Source: JAQVCM01 sp040403095
GTDB taxonomy: Bacteria > Bacteroidota > Bacteroidia > Flavobacteriales_D > Crocinitomicaceae
Direction of reading: 5' to 3'
Assembly: GCA_040403095.1 (NCBI GenBank)
Contig: JBBALI010000003.1
Location: 99,937 to 163,936, forward strand
DNA length: 64,000 bases
Shown here: positions 33,040 through 41,657 of the stretch, piece by piece
How the letters are laid out: every line of letters begins with the position of its first letter
How positions within the stretch are numbered: position 1 is the first letter of the stretch
Made by a program: the position numbers and the translations under genes
Notes under the pieces: model-generated
Databases searched by the model: none
Told to the model about the DNA's origin: nothing
The model's input: the letters and a program-made list of their open reading frames with translations, nothing else

Positions 33040-33047
33040 CAAAAGTA
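33040..33047 (-). promoter_or_regulatory. -7 promoter element of the pseudouridine synthase gene
   Basis: Minus-strand TACTTTTG followed by C, 23 nt before the ATG at 33016. Exact TAnnTTTG match; no clear -33. Confidence 0.5.
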
Positions 33048-33071
33048 ATCATTTCAAATTTGTTTCATAAA

Positions 33072-33109
33072 AACAGAAAGCGGAACAAAATTTCTTCTGC
33101 TCCGCTTCC
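33072..33109 (-). terminator. terminator of the T9SS gene at 33197-35953
   Basis: GAAGCGGAGCA (from 33108) pairs with TGTTCCGCTTTC (to 33076) with small mismatches; a T-rich stretch follows on the minus strand. The hairpin begins about 90 bp after the stop codon. Confidence 0.6.
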
Positions 33110-33196
33110 AAAAGTTAATTTGATTTTTTTTATTTCACTTCTGTGAACGCCTAAAAACTAATTCTCTTATTGATAATTTTTTTCCTATTGAAGTTT

Positions 33197-35953
33197 TTAT
33201 TTTCTTTCAATGGTAATATTTCCTTGACCCTTAACATTTTTTCCATTCAAATCTAAAATGGTGTATTTGTGAAAATAAACTCCTTCACTTGCTTCATTTC
33301 CATTTACTTTACCGTCCCATCTATCAGTGAAATTTTTCATTTCAACCATCAAATTTCCCCAACGATTGAAAATTTGAACTTCAATTGTTGCAGCATATTC
33401 AACATCAATCCAAAAAACATCATTTACATTATCTCCATTTGGTGTAAATACATTTGGAATGTGTATGATTGGATCTGGGAAAGGCAGGACTGTAATGATA
33501 ATCATCGCTGTATCGCTGCAAATACCATTGCTTGCGGTCAAAACTACAGGATATGGACCAAAATTTGTAAATGTGTAATTTACAATTGCATTGTTATCTA
33601 CAACGGGCAATGTATTATCAGAAAAATTCCAAATCATCTGATTTGCATTCGTACTGAAGTTTGTGAAACTGACATTTAAAGGAGAATATCCTTCTGTAAC
33701 ATCTGAACTGAAATCAGCTATTGGAACAGGTAGAACAGTAATTGTGATTTCATCGGTATTTACACATCCGTTAGCATCAGTGCCAGTAACAGTGTAAGTA
33801 TTTGTTCCAATAATTGGAGTAAAACTTTGTCCATTTGATACTCCATTTGTCCATGAATAAACTACACCACCTGAACCAGAAAGCGTGATTATTGTGCCCG
33901 CGCAAATACTTTGATCTGCTCCTGCATTAATAATAGGAAGTGGATTAACTGTAACAACAACTTGGTCAGTATTTTGGCAATTGTTTACGTCAACAGCAGT
34001 AACTGTGTAATTTTGTGTGGCACTTGGAGTAAATGAAACTCCATTGTTTACAGCGTTGTTCCAAGTATATGTGTTTCCAACACCACCCGAAGCAGTTAAA
34101 GTGGTTGAAGCTCCTATACACAATGCTTGATCTAATCCTGCATTAACCGTTGGCAGTGCATTAACTGTAACAGCTACGTTGTCTGTGTTTACACAACCAT
34201 CACCGTCTGTGGCAGTTAAAGTATAAGTATTACTTGCCATTGGCGTAAAAGGCACATTGTCATTAACTCCATTATCCCAAGAGTAAATCATTGCACCTGA
34301 ACCTTGAAGTGTTACAGAAGTTCCGGCGCAAACAGTTTGAGCTATCCCTGCATCTACAATTGGAAGTGGATTTACGGTGATATTAAATGTAATTGGGGTT
34401 CCTAAACATACATTTAACGCAGGAGTGATGGTTATCAGAGAAGTTGAAGCTGAGGTGGTTGTATTCGTTGCCGTAAAACTAGGGATATTTCCGTTTCCAC
34501 TTGCACCCATTCCAGTTGATATATTGTCATTTGTCCAAGAAAAAGTTGTTTGTGGAATAGAACTAGAAAAGATGATATCATTGAAAATTGTACCATGACA
34601 TTGCATCATATCTGCAATAGCATCCATTGTAGGTGTTGGAACTACTGAAATTGTGAATGAAGAAGGAATTCCTTCACAACCATTTAACGTTGGTGTCACC
34701 GTAATTGTTGATTGCAAAACTCCATTTGTAGCGTTGGAAGCTGTAAATGCAGGAATATCACCTGCGCCACTTGCTGCCAATCCGATAGCAGTATTTGAAT
34801 TTGTCCATGTATATGTTGCACCTGATGGGTTACTTGAAAGTACAGTAGATGCAATTGGAGTCTGATTGCAAACAGCCATGTCAGCAGGAAGCGCTACAGT
34901 TGGTGGTTCATAAACAGTAATGGTTGTTATTGATGCGCAAGTTCCTGACGGAACGGATGCAGTAACTGTATAATCATAAGTGCCAGGTGTTGTTGGTGGT
35001 GTTATCGCTAACACATTTTGATCAGTTGAACTAAATCCATTTGGTCCTGTCCACGAATATCCTGTTGCGTCAACAACTGTGGTTGATGAAATGTTTGCAT
35101 TTCCACCAGGACAAATGTTGCCACTGTTGGAGGCAGTTATGGTGCAGGTACAATTGATTACCTGAACTTGCACATTGGCGGTATTTGTTGCGGGACACAG
35201 TGTGCTTCCAGCTCCAGATGTAACATTGTAGGTGAATGTTCCTTCAGCTGGTGGTGTTACAGAAACGGACGCACCAGATGTGGCAGAAATCCCATCGTTG
35301 TTTGACCACGAATAATTGCCATCCCCGCCATTTGCAGTGAGCGTAGCACTTTCTCCTAAACAAATGGTTTGACCGCCCGTTATTGATGAGGTTGCATTTA
35401 CGGGAATTAATGCTCCACTTTCGATACCAATAATGTAATCACAAACGTCTCCACCAAAACCATCAATCATAATGTAATAATTGTTGCCTGGTGTAAGTCC
35501 TGTGGCAGTTACTGCCGTTGGTCCAGCGGTTGCTGTACCTGGGCTCCAACAGACATAACTAGTAACTGCTCCTGAGCAAGCTCCTGCGGAGGAGAATACC
35601 ATAATTTGAATTCCACTTCCATCAGTACTTGTTGTCAACCAAACATTGAAAGTCATACTTGTAGCAGACGCAGTAAATATTAAGAATGAATTGTTTTCAA
35701 TTGAACCACAAAACGCAGAATTCAATTGTGACCAATAATCTGCGGTGTAGGAAGATGCTGTACTTCCACAATATCCATTTAAATCACAAATTGGAGTAGC
35801 CGTTGCACAGGTATTACCTGCAGGATCATTTACTGCACAATTTGGCGCTGGAGATGTTGGATTTCCTAATCCGCCGCCTCCCGTTGATGCAAATGCTGAA
35901 GAAGCAAAGACCAAAAATGGCAGTAATAATAGTAGTTTTTTGAAATTTTTCAT
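33197..35953 (-). CDS. large secreted multidomain adhesin-like protein with T9SS type B sorting domain
   Basis: This 918-residue protein has a signal peptide (LLPFLVFASSAFA). A PPC-like beta-sandwich region rich in Cys follows (about 35-180). About seven Ig/SprB-like repeats come next, each containing NPLPIVDAG-, NALPTVNAG- or NPLPIINAG-type linkers, a Cys and a YSWDNG-, YTWNNA- or YSWTNG-type strand (about 190-760). A PKD-like segment follows (NQMIWNFSDN). The C-terminal domain is type B: IPNVFTPNGDNVNDVFW, FNRWGNLMVE, DRWDGKVNGNEASEGVYFHKY. It should be displayed on the cell surface. The repeated linkers suggest recent internal duplication. The last repeats (about 530-760) look most alike. 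Confidence 0.9.
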   Translation of the reverse strand: MKNFKKLLLLLPFLVFASSAFASTGGGGLGNPTSPAPNCAVNDPAGNTCATATPICDLNGYCGSTASSYTADYWSQLNSAFCGSIENNSFLIFTASATSMTFNVWLTTSTDGSGIQIMVFSSAGACSGAVTSYVCWSPGTATAGPTAVTATGLTPGNNYYIMIDGFGGDVCDYIIGIESGALIPVNATSSITGGQTICLGESATLTANGGDGNYSWSNNDGISATSGASVSVTPPAEGTFTYNVTSGAGSTLCPATNTANVQVQVINCTCTITASNSGNICPGGNANISSTTVVDATGYSWTGPNGFSSTDQNVLAITPPTTPGTYDYTVTASVPSGTCASITTITVYEPPTVALPADMAVCNQTPIASTVLSSNPSGATYTWTNSNTAIGLAASGAGDIPAFTASNATNGVLQSTITVTPTLNGCEGIPSSFTISVVPTPTMDAIADMMQCHGTIFNDIIFSSSIPQTTFSWTNDNISTGMGASGNGNIPSFTATNTTTSASTSLITITPALNVCLGTPITFNITVNPLPIVDAGIAQTVCAGTSVTLQGSGAMIYSWDNGVNDNVPFTPMASNTYTLTATDGDGCVNTDNVAVTVNALPTVNAGLDQALCIGASTTLTASGGVGNTYTWNNAVNNGVSFTPSATQNYTVTAVDVNNCQNTDQVVVTVNPLPIINAGADQSICAGTIITLSGSGGVVYSWTNGVSNGQSFTPIIGTNTYTVTGTDANGCVNTDEITITVLPVPIADFSSDVTEGYSPLNVSFTNFSTNANQMIWNFSDNTLPVVDNNAIVNYTFTNFGPYPVVLTASNGICSDTAMIIITVLPFPDPIIHIPNVFTPNGDNVNDVFWIDVEYAATIEVQIFNRWGNLMVEMKNFTDRWDGKVNGNEASEGVYFHKYTILDLNGKNVKGQGNITIERK

Positions 35954-35971
35954 TTTTAAAGCTTGTAGTAA

Positions 35972-36346
35972 TTATTTGAGTCTAATTAATTTCAATTTTT
36001 CAATGCGACTGCCTCTGAAAACGGTGATATAACAAACATCATTTTCTTCTTTATCTAAAGAAACTGTAAATCGTGGTTTGTCTTTTTTTTCATTTCCTTC
36101 AAAATATTGCTCCATCAAATAACCTTCAAAATTTTTTGAAATTACTTTATAAGTTCTCAATGATTTTTCGCCATTAAACAAGGTATAACTTTGATTATTT
36201 ATAACAATTTTGTCAAAATCTCGGACTTCATTTTTATTGGTAGCCTCGATTTTAAATGAACCAGTAATTGGAAGTTTAGTTTGTGCTTTCGAGTTAAAAG
36301 ACCAATTTAGTAAAACAAAAAAAATAATTATTCCTTTGAATTTCAT
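35972..36346 (-). CDS. small hypothetical secreted protein
   Basis: The protein has 124 residues from the ATG at 36346. The signal peptide is FVLLNWSFNSKAQ. The mature part of about 100 residues is Lys/Glu-rich and predicted beta-stranded (GSFKIEATNKNEVRDFDKIVINNQSYTLFNG), with no known motif. It is 18 bp upstream of the large T9SS gene on the same strand, so it may share its transcript. Function unknown. Confidence 0.65.
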   Translation of the reverse strand: MKFKGIIIFFVLLNWSFNSKAQTKLPITGSFKIEATNKNEVRDFDKIVINNQSYTLFNGEKSLRTYKVISKNFEGYLMEQYFEGNEKKDKPRFTVSLDKEENDVCYITVFRGSRIEKLKLIRLK

Positions 36347-36671
36347 TTTGTAGAATTTGTGAAACAAACTGTTTCGGTTGATATTTTATTTCCTTTCAGA
36401 CGATAAATCTAAAATAAGGTTGCAGTTAACCATTACTATTAACGTACGTAAATTTAGAATATTAAATTAAAATAAATCCATTTTGTTAAAATTTGAACCA
36501 CATTTTTGATCAAATCAGGTCTTTTCTACAATAAATTTATTGACAGCCGTATTTTTAATTATTTTTTATGGTTTTATATTTTTGACTTCGAAGACTACTA
36601 CTTTATATCAACGTCAAAAAGTACTTTTGTCTTTTTTGTTAAACCTTCTTGCAATTTAAAATGTTTTTTTA
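36347..36671. other. 325-bp intergenic stretch without visible genes
   Basis: This is A/T-rich DNA between the divergent secreted-protein gene and the suf operon. It holds only short, unconvincing frames and no repeat that I can match elsewhere in the window. The region before 36672 may contain the minus-strand promoter, but I found no clear TAnnTTTG for it. Confidence 0.5.
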
Positions 36672-36702
36672 TTGCATCAATACCATAAATTAGGTATTTT
36701 TG
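36672..36702 (+). promoter_or_regulatory. promoter of the suf operon
   Basis: TTG at 36672-36674, a 20-bp spacer, then TATTTTTG at 36695-36702. This is one of the two complete -33/-7 pairs I find in the window. The leader to the sufA ATG is about 60 nt. Confidence 0.7.
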
Positions 36703-36767
36703 TAGCGAAATTTAGCTCTATTTATAATTAATCTAAATAGAATGAATCAACAAATTGAAATGAAGTT

Positions 36768-37091
36768 ATGATAAAAGTTACAGATACAGCCAAAAAACAA
36801 GCAATTCGTTTGATGGAAGATGAAGGTAAGGATGGTTATTTTATCCGAGTTGGTGTTGAGGGTGGCGGATGTTCAGGATTGATGTATCAATTGACCTTCG
36901 ACAACACGGAAAAAGAAGGAGACAAGGAATTTATGGACAACGGGATTAAAGTTGTTGTGGATAAAAAAAGCTTTTTGTATTTAATAGGTACAACCTTGGA
37001 TTTTTCTGGTGGGTTAAATGGTAAAGGTTTTGTTTTTAATAATCCTAATGCTGACAGAACTTGTGGCTGTGGAGAAAGTTTTGCGGTTTAA
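36768..37091 (+). CDS. sufA: iron-sulfur cluster assembly accessory protein (SufA/IscA/ErpA type)
   Basis: This 107-residue HesB-fold protein carries the three conserved cysteines of A-type carriers: Cys35 (GGGCSGLMYQL) and Cys99/Cys101 (RTCGCGESF). A-type carriers bind iron or a cluster and pass it on to target proteins. It is first in the suf cluster, 43 bases before sufB, which favours the SufA name; sequence alone does not separate SufA from ErpA or IscA. Confidence 0.9.
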   Translation: MIKVTDTAKKQAIRLMEDEGKDGYFIRVGVEGGGCSGLMYQLTFDNTEKEGDKEFMDNGIKVVVDKKSFLYLIGTTLDFSGGLNGKGFVFNNPNADRTCGCGESFAV

Positions 37092-37134
37092 AAATTTTCA
37101 AATTTGATTTTGAATAAAAAGATACAACATTAAA

Positions 37135-38586
37135 ATGAGTTATACCGAAAACGAATTAGCAAAAGATCTAGAAAATCAAGAATATAAATTTGGTTTTGTC
37201 ACAGATATACAATCTGATCAAGCGCCAAAGGGGTTGAATGAAGACATTATTCGTTTCATTTCTGCCAAAAAAGAAGAGCCAGAATGGTTATTGGATTACC
37301 GCTTGAAAGCTTTTGCTTCTTGGAAAGAAATGACTGAACCTAATTGGGCGCATGTGCATTACGAAAAACCAGATTTTCAAAATATCATTTATTATTCTGC
37401 ACCAAAACAAACCAAAAAATACGAAAGTTGGGACGATGTTGATCCTGAAATGAAAGCAACCATGGCTAAGCTTGGAATTTCAATGGAAGAACAGCAACGT
37501 TTAACAGGAACAAATATCGCAGTTGATTTTGTGATGGATTCAGTTTCTGTGGCAACTTCTTTCAAAGCAAAATTGGCTGAATTGGGAATCATTTTCTGCT
37601 CTTTTTCGGAAGCAGTGAAAGACCATCCTGAATTGGTTAGAAAATACATGGGATCTGTTGTTCCGACTACTGATAATTTTTATGCAGCTTTAAATAGTGC
37701 GGTTTTTACAGACGGTTCTTTTTGCTATATTCCCAAAGGAGTGAGATGTCCTATGGAATTATCTACCTATTTTAGAATCAATGAAGGTGGAACAGGACAA
37801 TTTGAAAGAACATTGGTTGTTGCTGATGCAGGAGCGTATGTTTCTTATCTAGAAGGTTGCACAGCACCACAACGAGATGAAAATCAATTGCATGCGGCTG
37901 TGGTGGAATTGATTGCTTTGGAAGATGCAGAAATCAAATATTCAACAGTACAAAACTGGTATCCAGGAGATAAAAACGGATTGGGTGGAATTTTCAATTT
38001 CGTAACCAAAAGAGGTTTGTGTGAGCGAAATGCAAAAATTTCTTGGACACAAGTGGAAACTGGTTCGGCTGTTACATGGAAATATCCTTCCTGTATTCTG
38101 AAAGGGGACAATTCTGTTGGAGAATTTTATTCAGTAGCGGTTACCAATAATTATCAGCAAGCAGACACTGGAACCAAAATGGTGCATTTAGGAAAAAACA
38201 CCAAAAGCACGATTATTTCGAAAGGAATTTCTGCTGGAAAATCGAACAACTCTTACAGAGGTTTGGTGCAAATTCATAAAAGCGCTGACAATGCGAGAAA
38301 TTTCTCACAATGTGATTCTTTGCTGATGACCGACGAATGTGGAGCGCATACGTTTCCATACATAGAATGTAAAAATAGCTCAGCGAAAATTGAGCACGAA
38401 GCTACAACTTCGAAGATTGGTGAAGATCAAATTTTTTACTGTAATCAACGCGGAATCAGTACCGAAAAAGCAATTAGTTTGATTGTTAATGGTTACTGTA
38501 AGGAAGTGTTGAATCAATTACCGATGGAATTTGCTGTCGAAGCACAAAAGTTATTAGCAATTAGTTTAGAAGGATCCGTAGGATAA
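37135..38586 (+). CDS. sufB: Fe-S cluster assembly protein SufB
   Basis: This 483-residue protein is the SufB core of the SufBCD scaffold on which clusters form. The C-terminal beta-helix ends with SLLMTDECGAHTFPYIECKNSSAKIEHEATTSKIGEDQIFYCNQRGIS, containing the cluster-associated Cys and the Glu/His residues of the SufB-SufD interface. The N-terminal helical domain (about 1-100) is usual. The length matches E. coli SufB (495). Its TAA stop is the left part of a perfect 44-bp palindrome (38582-38625) that precedes sufC. Confidence 0.97.
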   Translation: MSYTENELAKDLENQEYKFGFVTDIQSDQAPKGLNEDIIRFISAKKEEPEWLLDYRLKAFASWKEMTEPNWAHVHYEKPDFQNIIYYSAPKQTKKYESWDDVDPEMKATMAKLGISMEEQQRLTGTNIAVDFVMDSVSVATSFKAKLAELGIIFCSFSEAVKDHPELVRKYMGSVVPTTDNFYAALNSAVFTDGSFCYIPKGVRCPMELSTYFRINEGGTGQFERTLVVADAGAYVSYLEGCTAPQRDENQLHAAVVELIALEDAEIKYSTVQNWYPGDKNGLGGIFNFVTKRGLCERNAKISWTQVETGSAVTWKYPSCILKGDNSVGEFYSVAVTNNYQQADTGTKMVHLGKNTKSTIISKGISAGKSNNSYRGLVQIHKSADNARNFSQCDSLLMTDECGAHTFPYIECKNSSAKIEHEATTSKIGEDQIFYCNQRGISTEKAISLIVNGYCKEVLNQLPMEFAVEAQKLLAISLEGSVG

Positions 38587-38625
38587 TTTGTTGGGGATGG
38601 TCGCGACCATCCCCAACAAATTATC
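38582..38625. repeat. perfect 44-bp palindrome between sufB and sufC
   Basis: Left arm 38582-38603 begins GATAATTTGTTGGGG and ends GATGGTCG; right arm 38604-38625 is its exact reverse complement, with no spacer. The centre is GGTCGCGACC. It overlaps the sufB stop codon and ends 18 bp before the sufC ATG. No T tract follows in either direction, so it is not an ordinary terminator. Confidence 0.9.
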
Positions 38626-38643
38626 TGGTTTAAAAAGATATTT

Positions 38644-39396
38644 ATGATAAAAATTACAAACTTACACGCCTCTATCGATGGCAAAGAGATATTAAAAGGC
38701 TTGAACTTAGAAGTGAAAGCAGGTGAAGTTCATGCAATCATGGGTCCAAATGGTGCTGGGAAAAGTACTTTGGCATCCATTCTTGCTGGTCGCGAGGAAT
38801 ATGAAGTGACTGAAGGATCTGTTGATTTTGAAGGCAAAGATTTGTTGGAAATGGCAACTGAAGACAGAGCCCGTGAGGGAATGTTTTTGGCTTTCCAATA
38901 TCCAGTAGAGATTCCGGGTGTTTCGAATGTGAATTTCTTGCGTACAGCCTTGAATGAAATTCGCGAATATCGTGGTGAAGAATCAATTTCAGCGAAAGAT
39001 TTCATGGCGTTGGTGAAAGAAAAATCTAAAATTGTTGAATTGGATGCTAAATTGGCTTCACGTTCAGTGAATGAAGGTTTTTCAGGAGGTGAGAAGAAGA
39101 GAAATGAAATTTTCCAAATGGCGATGTTGAATCCAAAATTGTCGATTTTAGATGAAACTGATTCAGGATTAGATATTGATGCTTTGCGTATCGTTGCAAA
39201 TGGCGTTAATACTTTGAAATCGAAAGACAATGCATCAATTGTTATCACGCATTACCAAAGACTTTTGGACTACATCGTTCCAGATTTTGTGCATGTTTTA
39301 TACGATGGTCGCATTGTGAAAACGGGTCCAAAAGAACTCGCTTTGGAATTGGAAGAAAAAGGTTACGATTGGATCAAAGCGGAATTCGCGCAATAA
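38644..39396 (+). CDS. sufC: Fe-S cluster assembly ATPase SufC
   Basis: This 250-residue ABC-type ATPase (cytosolic, not a transporter) powers the SufBC2D scaffold. Walker A GPNGAGKST (34-42), signature FSGGEKKRNEI, Walker B LSILDETDSGLD and the switch His in VITHYQRLL are all present. The ETDSGLD after Walker B is specific to SufC. It sits between sufB and sufD; only the palindrome interrupts the operon. sufD starts nine bases after its stop. Confidence 0.97.
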   Translation: MIKITNLHASIDGKEILKGLNLEVKAGEVHAIMGPNGAGKSTLASILAGREEYEVTEGSVDFEGKDLLEMATEDRAREGMFLAFQYPVEIPGVSNVNFLRTALNEIREYRGEESISAKDFMALVKEKSKIVELDAKLASRSVNEGFSGGEKKRNEIFQMAMLNPKLSILDETDSGLDIDALRIVANGVNTLKSKDNASIVITHYQRLLDYIVPDFVHVLYDGRIVKTGPKELALELEEKGYDWIKAEFAQ

Positions 39397-39405
39397 GATA
39401 AAGAA

Positions 39406-40683
39406 ATGATTGAAGATTTAAAATTTGAAATTGAAAATTTGAACATTGCGTCTGATGTCAATTTCGTTTTACCCTTGGCAAACAGAAATCGTGCTGCTGA
39501 AATTTTGCAAACTTTGGATTATCCAACAACGCGAATGGAAGGATGGAAATATACACGTGTTGCAAAAATCAAGAATACCACATTTTCAGTTTCTAAAACA
39601 GTCAATGAAAATTTGAATTTGGATCCTTTTTTGATTCCAAATTTAAAAGGTTCTAGAATCGTTTTTGTCAATGGATTTTACCAAGAAAAACTTTCGGTTT
39701 TTGAAGAAGAATCAGGAATTTCTATCTCGTCATTGAGTCAAAATCCTACTTGGATTGCCAATTATTTGGATTCAATTTTACCAATTAATGGAGAATATTT
39801 CAATGCAATGAATTCATACACCGCGACAGATGGCGTGGCGATTCACATTGCAAAGAAATCAAATATTCAACAAAGTGTGCAAGTGATTTTTATCAATTCT
39901 GGTGAAAATACTTACGCTTCAAATAGAAACGTCATTGTTTGTGAAGATTTTGCTTCGGCGCATGTTAGCTTGGGATTTTTCTCTGAAAATGCAGTAAACT
40001 CTTTTCAAAATGTGGTTTCTGAGATTTTTGTTGGAACAAACGCGAATTTGACAATCGACAAGCTTCAGTTAGAAAATGAAAGTTCTTTCACGATTGCATC
40101 TGAACAAGTGAAGCAAGAAAAAGACGCAACATTCACAATCAATACAATCACTTTAGATGGCGGATTAGTGCGTAATAATTTGTCGATTGCCGTTGACGGA
40201 CAAAATTCTGAAACCAATTTATCAGGTGCATATGTTTTGCGAGGAAAACAGCATGTCGACAATCATACTGTTGTGGATCATAAAGTAGCGCATTGCATCT
40301 CGCATGAATTGTATAAAGGCGTAATGGACGAAAATTCAACTGCTGTGTTCAACGGGAAAGTTTTTGTGCGAAAAGATGCTCAGAAAATCAATGCTTTTCA
40401 ATCAAATGGAAATGTGTTGTTGAGCGACGATGCAACAATCAACTCCAAACCAGAATTGGAAATCTATGCGGACGATGTAAAATGTTCGCACGGTTCTACC
40501 ACTGGACAATTGGATGAAGAAGCAGTATTTTACTTGCGTGCAAGAGGAATTTCCGAAAAATCAGCCCGCGCCTTAATGGTTGCCGCTTTCATCGGCGAAG
40601 TGTTGGAGAAAATCGAAAATGAAGCTGTTCGTGATTTTGTTGATCAAAAATTATTAGAGAAATTTGGTTGGGAAATGTCGTAA
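39406..40683 (+). CDS. sufD: Fe-S cluster assembly protein SufD
   Basis: This 425-residue SufB paralogue has the C-terminal SufB/SufD beta-helix. The end of the core reads HEATTS-like in SufB; here it is KCSHGSTTGQLDEEAVFYLRARGISEKSARALMVAAFIGEVLEKI, with the His that helps form the SufB-SufD interface. The N-terminal domain is helical and diverged, as expected. It completes the SufBC2D complex. sufS and sufE do not follow; the operon ends with a terminator at 40750-40786. Confidence 0.95.
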   Translation: MIEDLKFEIENLNIASDVNFVLPLANRNRAAEILQTLDYPTTRMEGWKYTRVAKIKNTTFSVSKTVNENLNLDPFLIPNLKGSRIVFVNGFYQEKLSVFEEESGISISSLSQNPTWIANYLDSILPINGEYFNAMNSYTATDGVAIHIAKKSNIQQSVQVIFINSGENTYASNRNVIVCEDFASAHVSLGFFSENAVNSFQNVVSEIFVGTNANLTIDKLQLENESSFTIASEQVKQEKDATFTINTITLDGGLVRNNLSIAVDGQNSETNLSGAYVLRGKQHVDNHTVVDHKVAHCISHELYKGVMDENSTAVFNGKVFVRKDAQKINAFQSNGNVLLSDDATINSKPELEIYADDVKCSHGSTTGQLDEEAVFYLRARGISEKSARALMVAAFIGEVLEKIENEAVRDFVDQKLLEKFGWEMS

Positions 40684-40694
40684 GGAGATTTTAG

Positions 40695-40739
40695 GATGTT
40701 AAGTTCCGATAGCTATCGGAAAGGATTTTAAGACTTTAG
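40695..40739 (+). repeat. dispersed repeat, copy 1 (with an 18-bp palindrome)
   Basis: GATGTTAAG, then the perfect palindrome TTCCGATAGCTATCGGAA (40704-40721), then AGGATTTTAAGACTTTAG. A second copy at 51159-51190 has the same flanks around a 5-bp insert. It lies just after sufD. Confidence 0.7.
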
Positions 40740-40749
40740 TCTATTTATT

Positions 40750-40786
40750 AATTCCCGATTAGTAATACTAGTTGGGAATTTTTATT
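40750..40786 (+). terminator. terminator of the suf operon
   Basis: AATTCCC (40750-40756) pairs with GGGAATT (40774-40780), inner bases ATTAGT and ACTAGT extend the stem, and a T run follows. Confidence 0.8.
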
Positions 40787-40797
40787 TTCACCCAACC

Positions 40798-40893
40798 ACT
40801 TTTAACTCTTCACTCTATCACACTGAGCCTATCGAAGTGAACTTTTCACTCTAGCACTCTGCACTCTAACACTTTTAACTTTTCACTTTTTTA
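40798..40893. repeat. low-complexity CACT/TTTAACT repeats with a dispersed palindrome
   Basis: Short units such as CTTTTAACT, TTCACTCTA and CACTCTAGCA recur. Within them, 40818-40840 reads TCACACTGAGCC followed by TATCGAAGTGA, resembling a short repeat that I believe is dispersed in many bacterial genomes. The array extends into the 3' end of the PAP2 gene. It is too irregular for a CRISPR. Confidence 0.5.
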
Positions 40894-41525
40894 ACTCTCT
40901 TCCCAGTAATCCACTTGTTTAATTTATAAGAAAGAAAAGCAGAACCTGCGCCAACAAATGCGCCTGCGAGGACATCGCTTGGATAATGTACACCCAAATG
41001 CATGCGAGAATAGCCAACGGAACTGGCCCACAAAAAAGAGGGAGCAATTACATACCATTTTGGGAAAGCCAAACTCAATGAGGTTGCTGTTGCAAAAGAT
41101 GCCGATGTGTGTCCAGATGGGAAAGAATGACTTCCTGCTTCAGTTTGCTTGTCGATGAAAGGATAGGTAACAAAAGGTCGGTCTCTGTTGATGGATAATT
41201 TTAGGGCTGTTGTGATAAATCCATTCACTAAAAATGTTTCAGCCAAAAATATTCCTTTGTTTTTGAGCGTACTGTCTTTTTTTATTAATCCAACAGAAAA
41301 AGCCACAATCGGGGCGCCAATACTAATTGGAGTGACACTATTCGTAATCACTTTGAAAGTTGGATCCAAGGATTTGTTGCGGTCAACGTTGATTGATTTC
41401 AGCAAATTGATGTCTGCATTTTGGGAAAATCCTATTTGATTAATTCCGAATGAAAAAAGTATAAAATTGATTATCAGAAGATGGTTGATTTTTTCTCTGG
41501 AAATGAGAAGTTTGTATAATTTCAT
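40875..41525 (-). CDS. PAP2 family phosphatase
   Basis: This 216-residue membrane enzyme from the ATG at 41525 has the three PAP2 signatures: KLSINRDRP (Lys109, Arg114, Pro117), FPSGHTS (Ser137-Gly138-His139) and SRMHLGVHYPSDV (His180 nucleophile with Asp184). Family members dephosphorylate lipid phosphates such as undecaprenyl pyrophosphate or phosphatidic acid. A hydrophobic N-terminus (about 14-32) may be a signal or membrane anchor, and three to four further helices follow. The ATG at 41525 is preferred over a GTG further upstream. The basic C-terminus ends in low-complexity DNA. Confidence 0.9.
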   Translation of the reverse strand: MKLYKLLISREKINHLLIINFILFSFGINQIGFSQNADINLLKSINVDRNKSLDPTFKVITNSVTPISIGAPIVAFSVGLIKKDSTLKNKGIFLAETFLVNGFITTALKLSINRDRPFVTYPFIDKQTEAGSHSFPSGHTSASFATATSLSLAFPKWYVIAPSFLWASSVGYSRMHLGVHYPSDVLAGAFVGAGSAFLSYKLNKWITGKRVKKVKS

Positions 41526-41645
41526 GAATTGGAAATTTATCACTAATGAAGTATTTTCTAATTCAAATGTATTGAAATTCAGTAAAATAATTACTTAATT
41601 AAGACCTTAATTTTGAAATCCCCTAATAAACAGTAGAATTCAACT

Positions 41646-41653
41646 TACCTTTG
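41646..41653 (+). promoter_or_regulatory. -7 promoter element of the TlyA-like gene
   Basis: TACCTTTG followed by C. It ends four nt before the first ATG (41658) and 13 nt before the second (41667), so the mRNA would be leaderless or start just inside the gene. Confidence 0.55.
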
Positions 41654-41657
41654 CAGC

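Noticed and set aside
38582..38625. Palindrome as a terminator ending a sufAB transcript
   Set aside because: No T tract follows, sufC has no visible promoter of its own, and SufBCD must be made together.
40798..40893. CRISPR-like array of short repeats
   Set aside because: Units are 8-10 bp, irregular and without spacers of constant length; no cas genes in the window.
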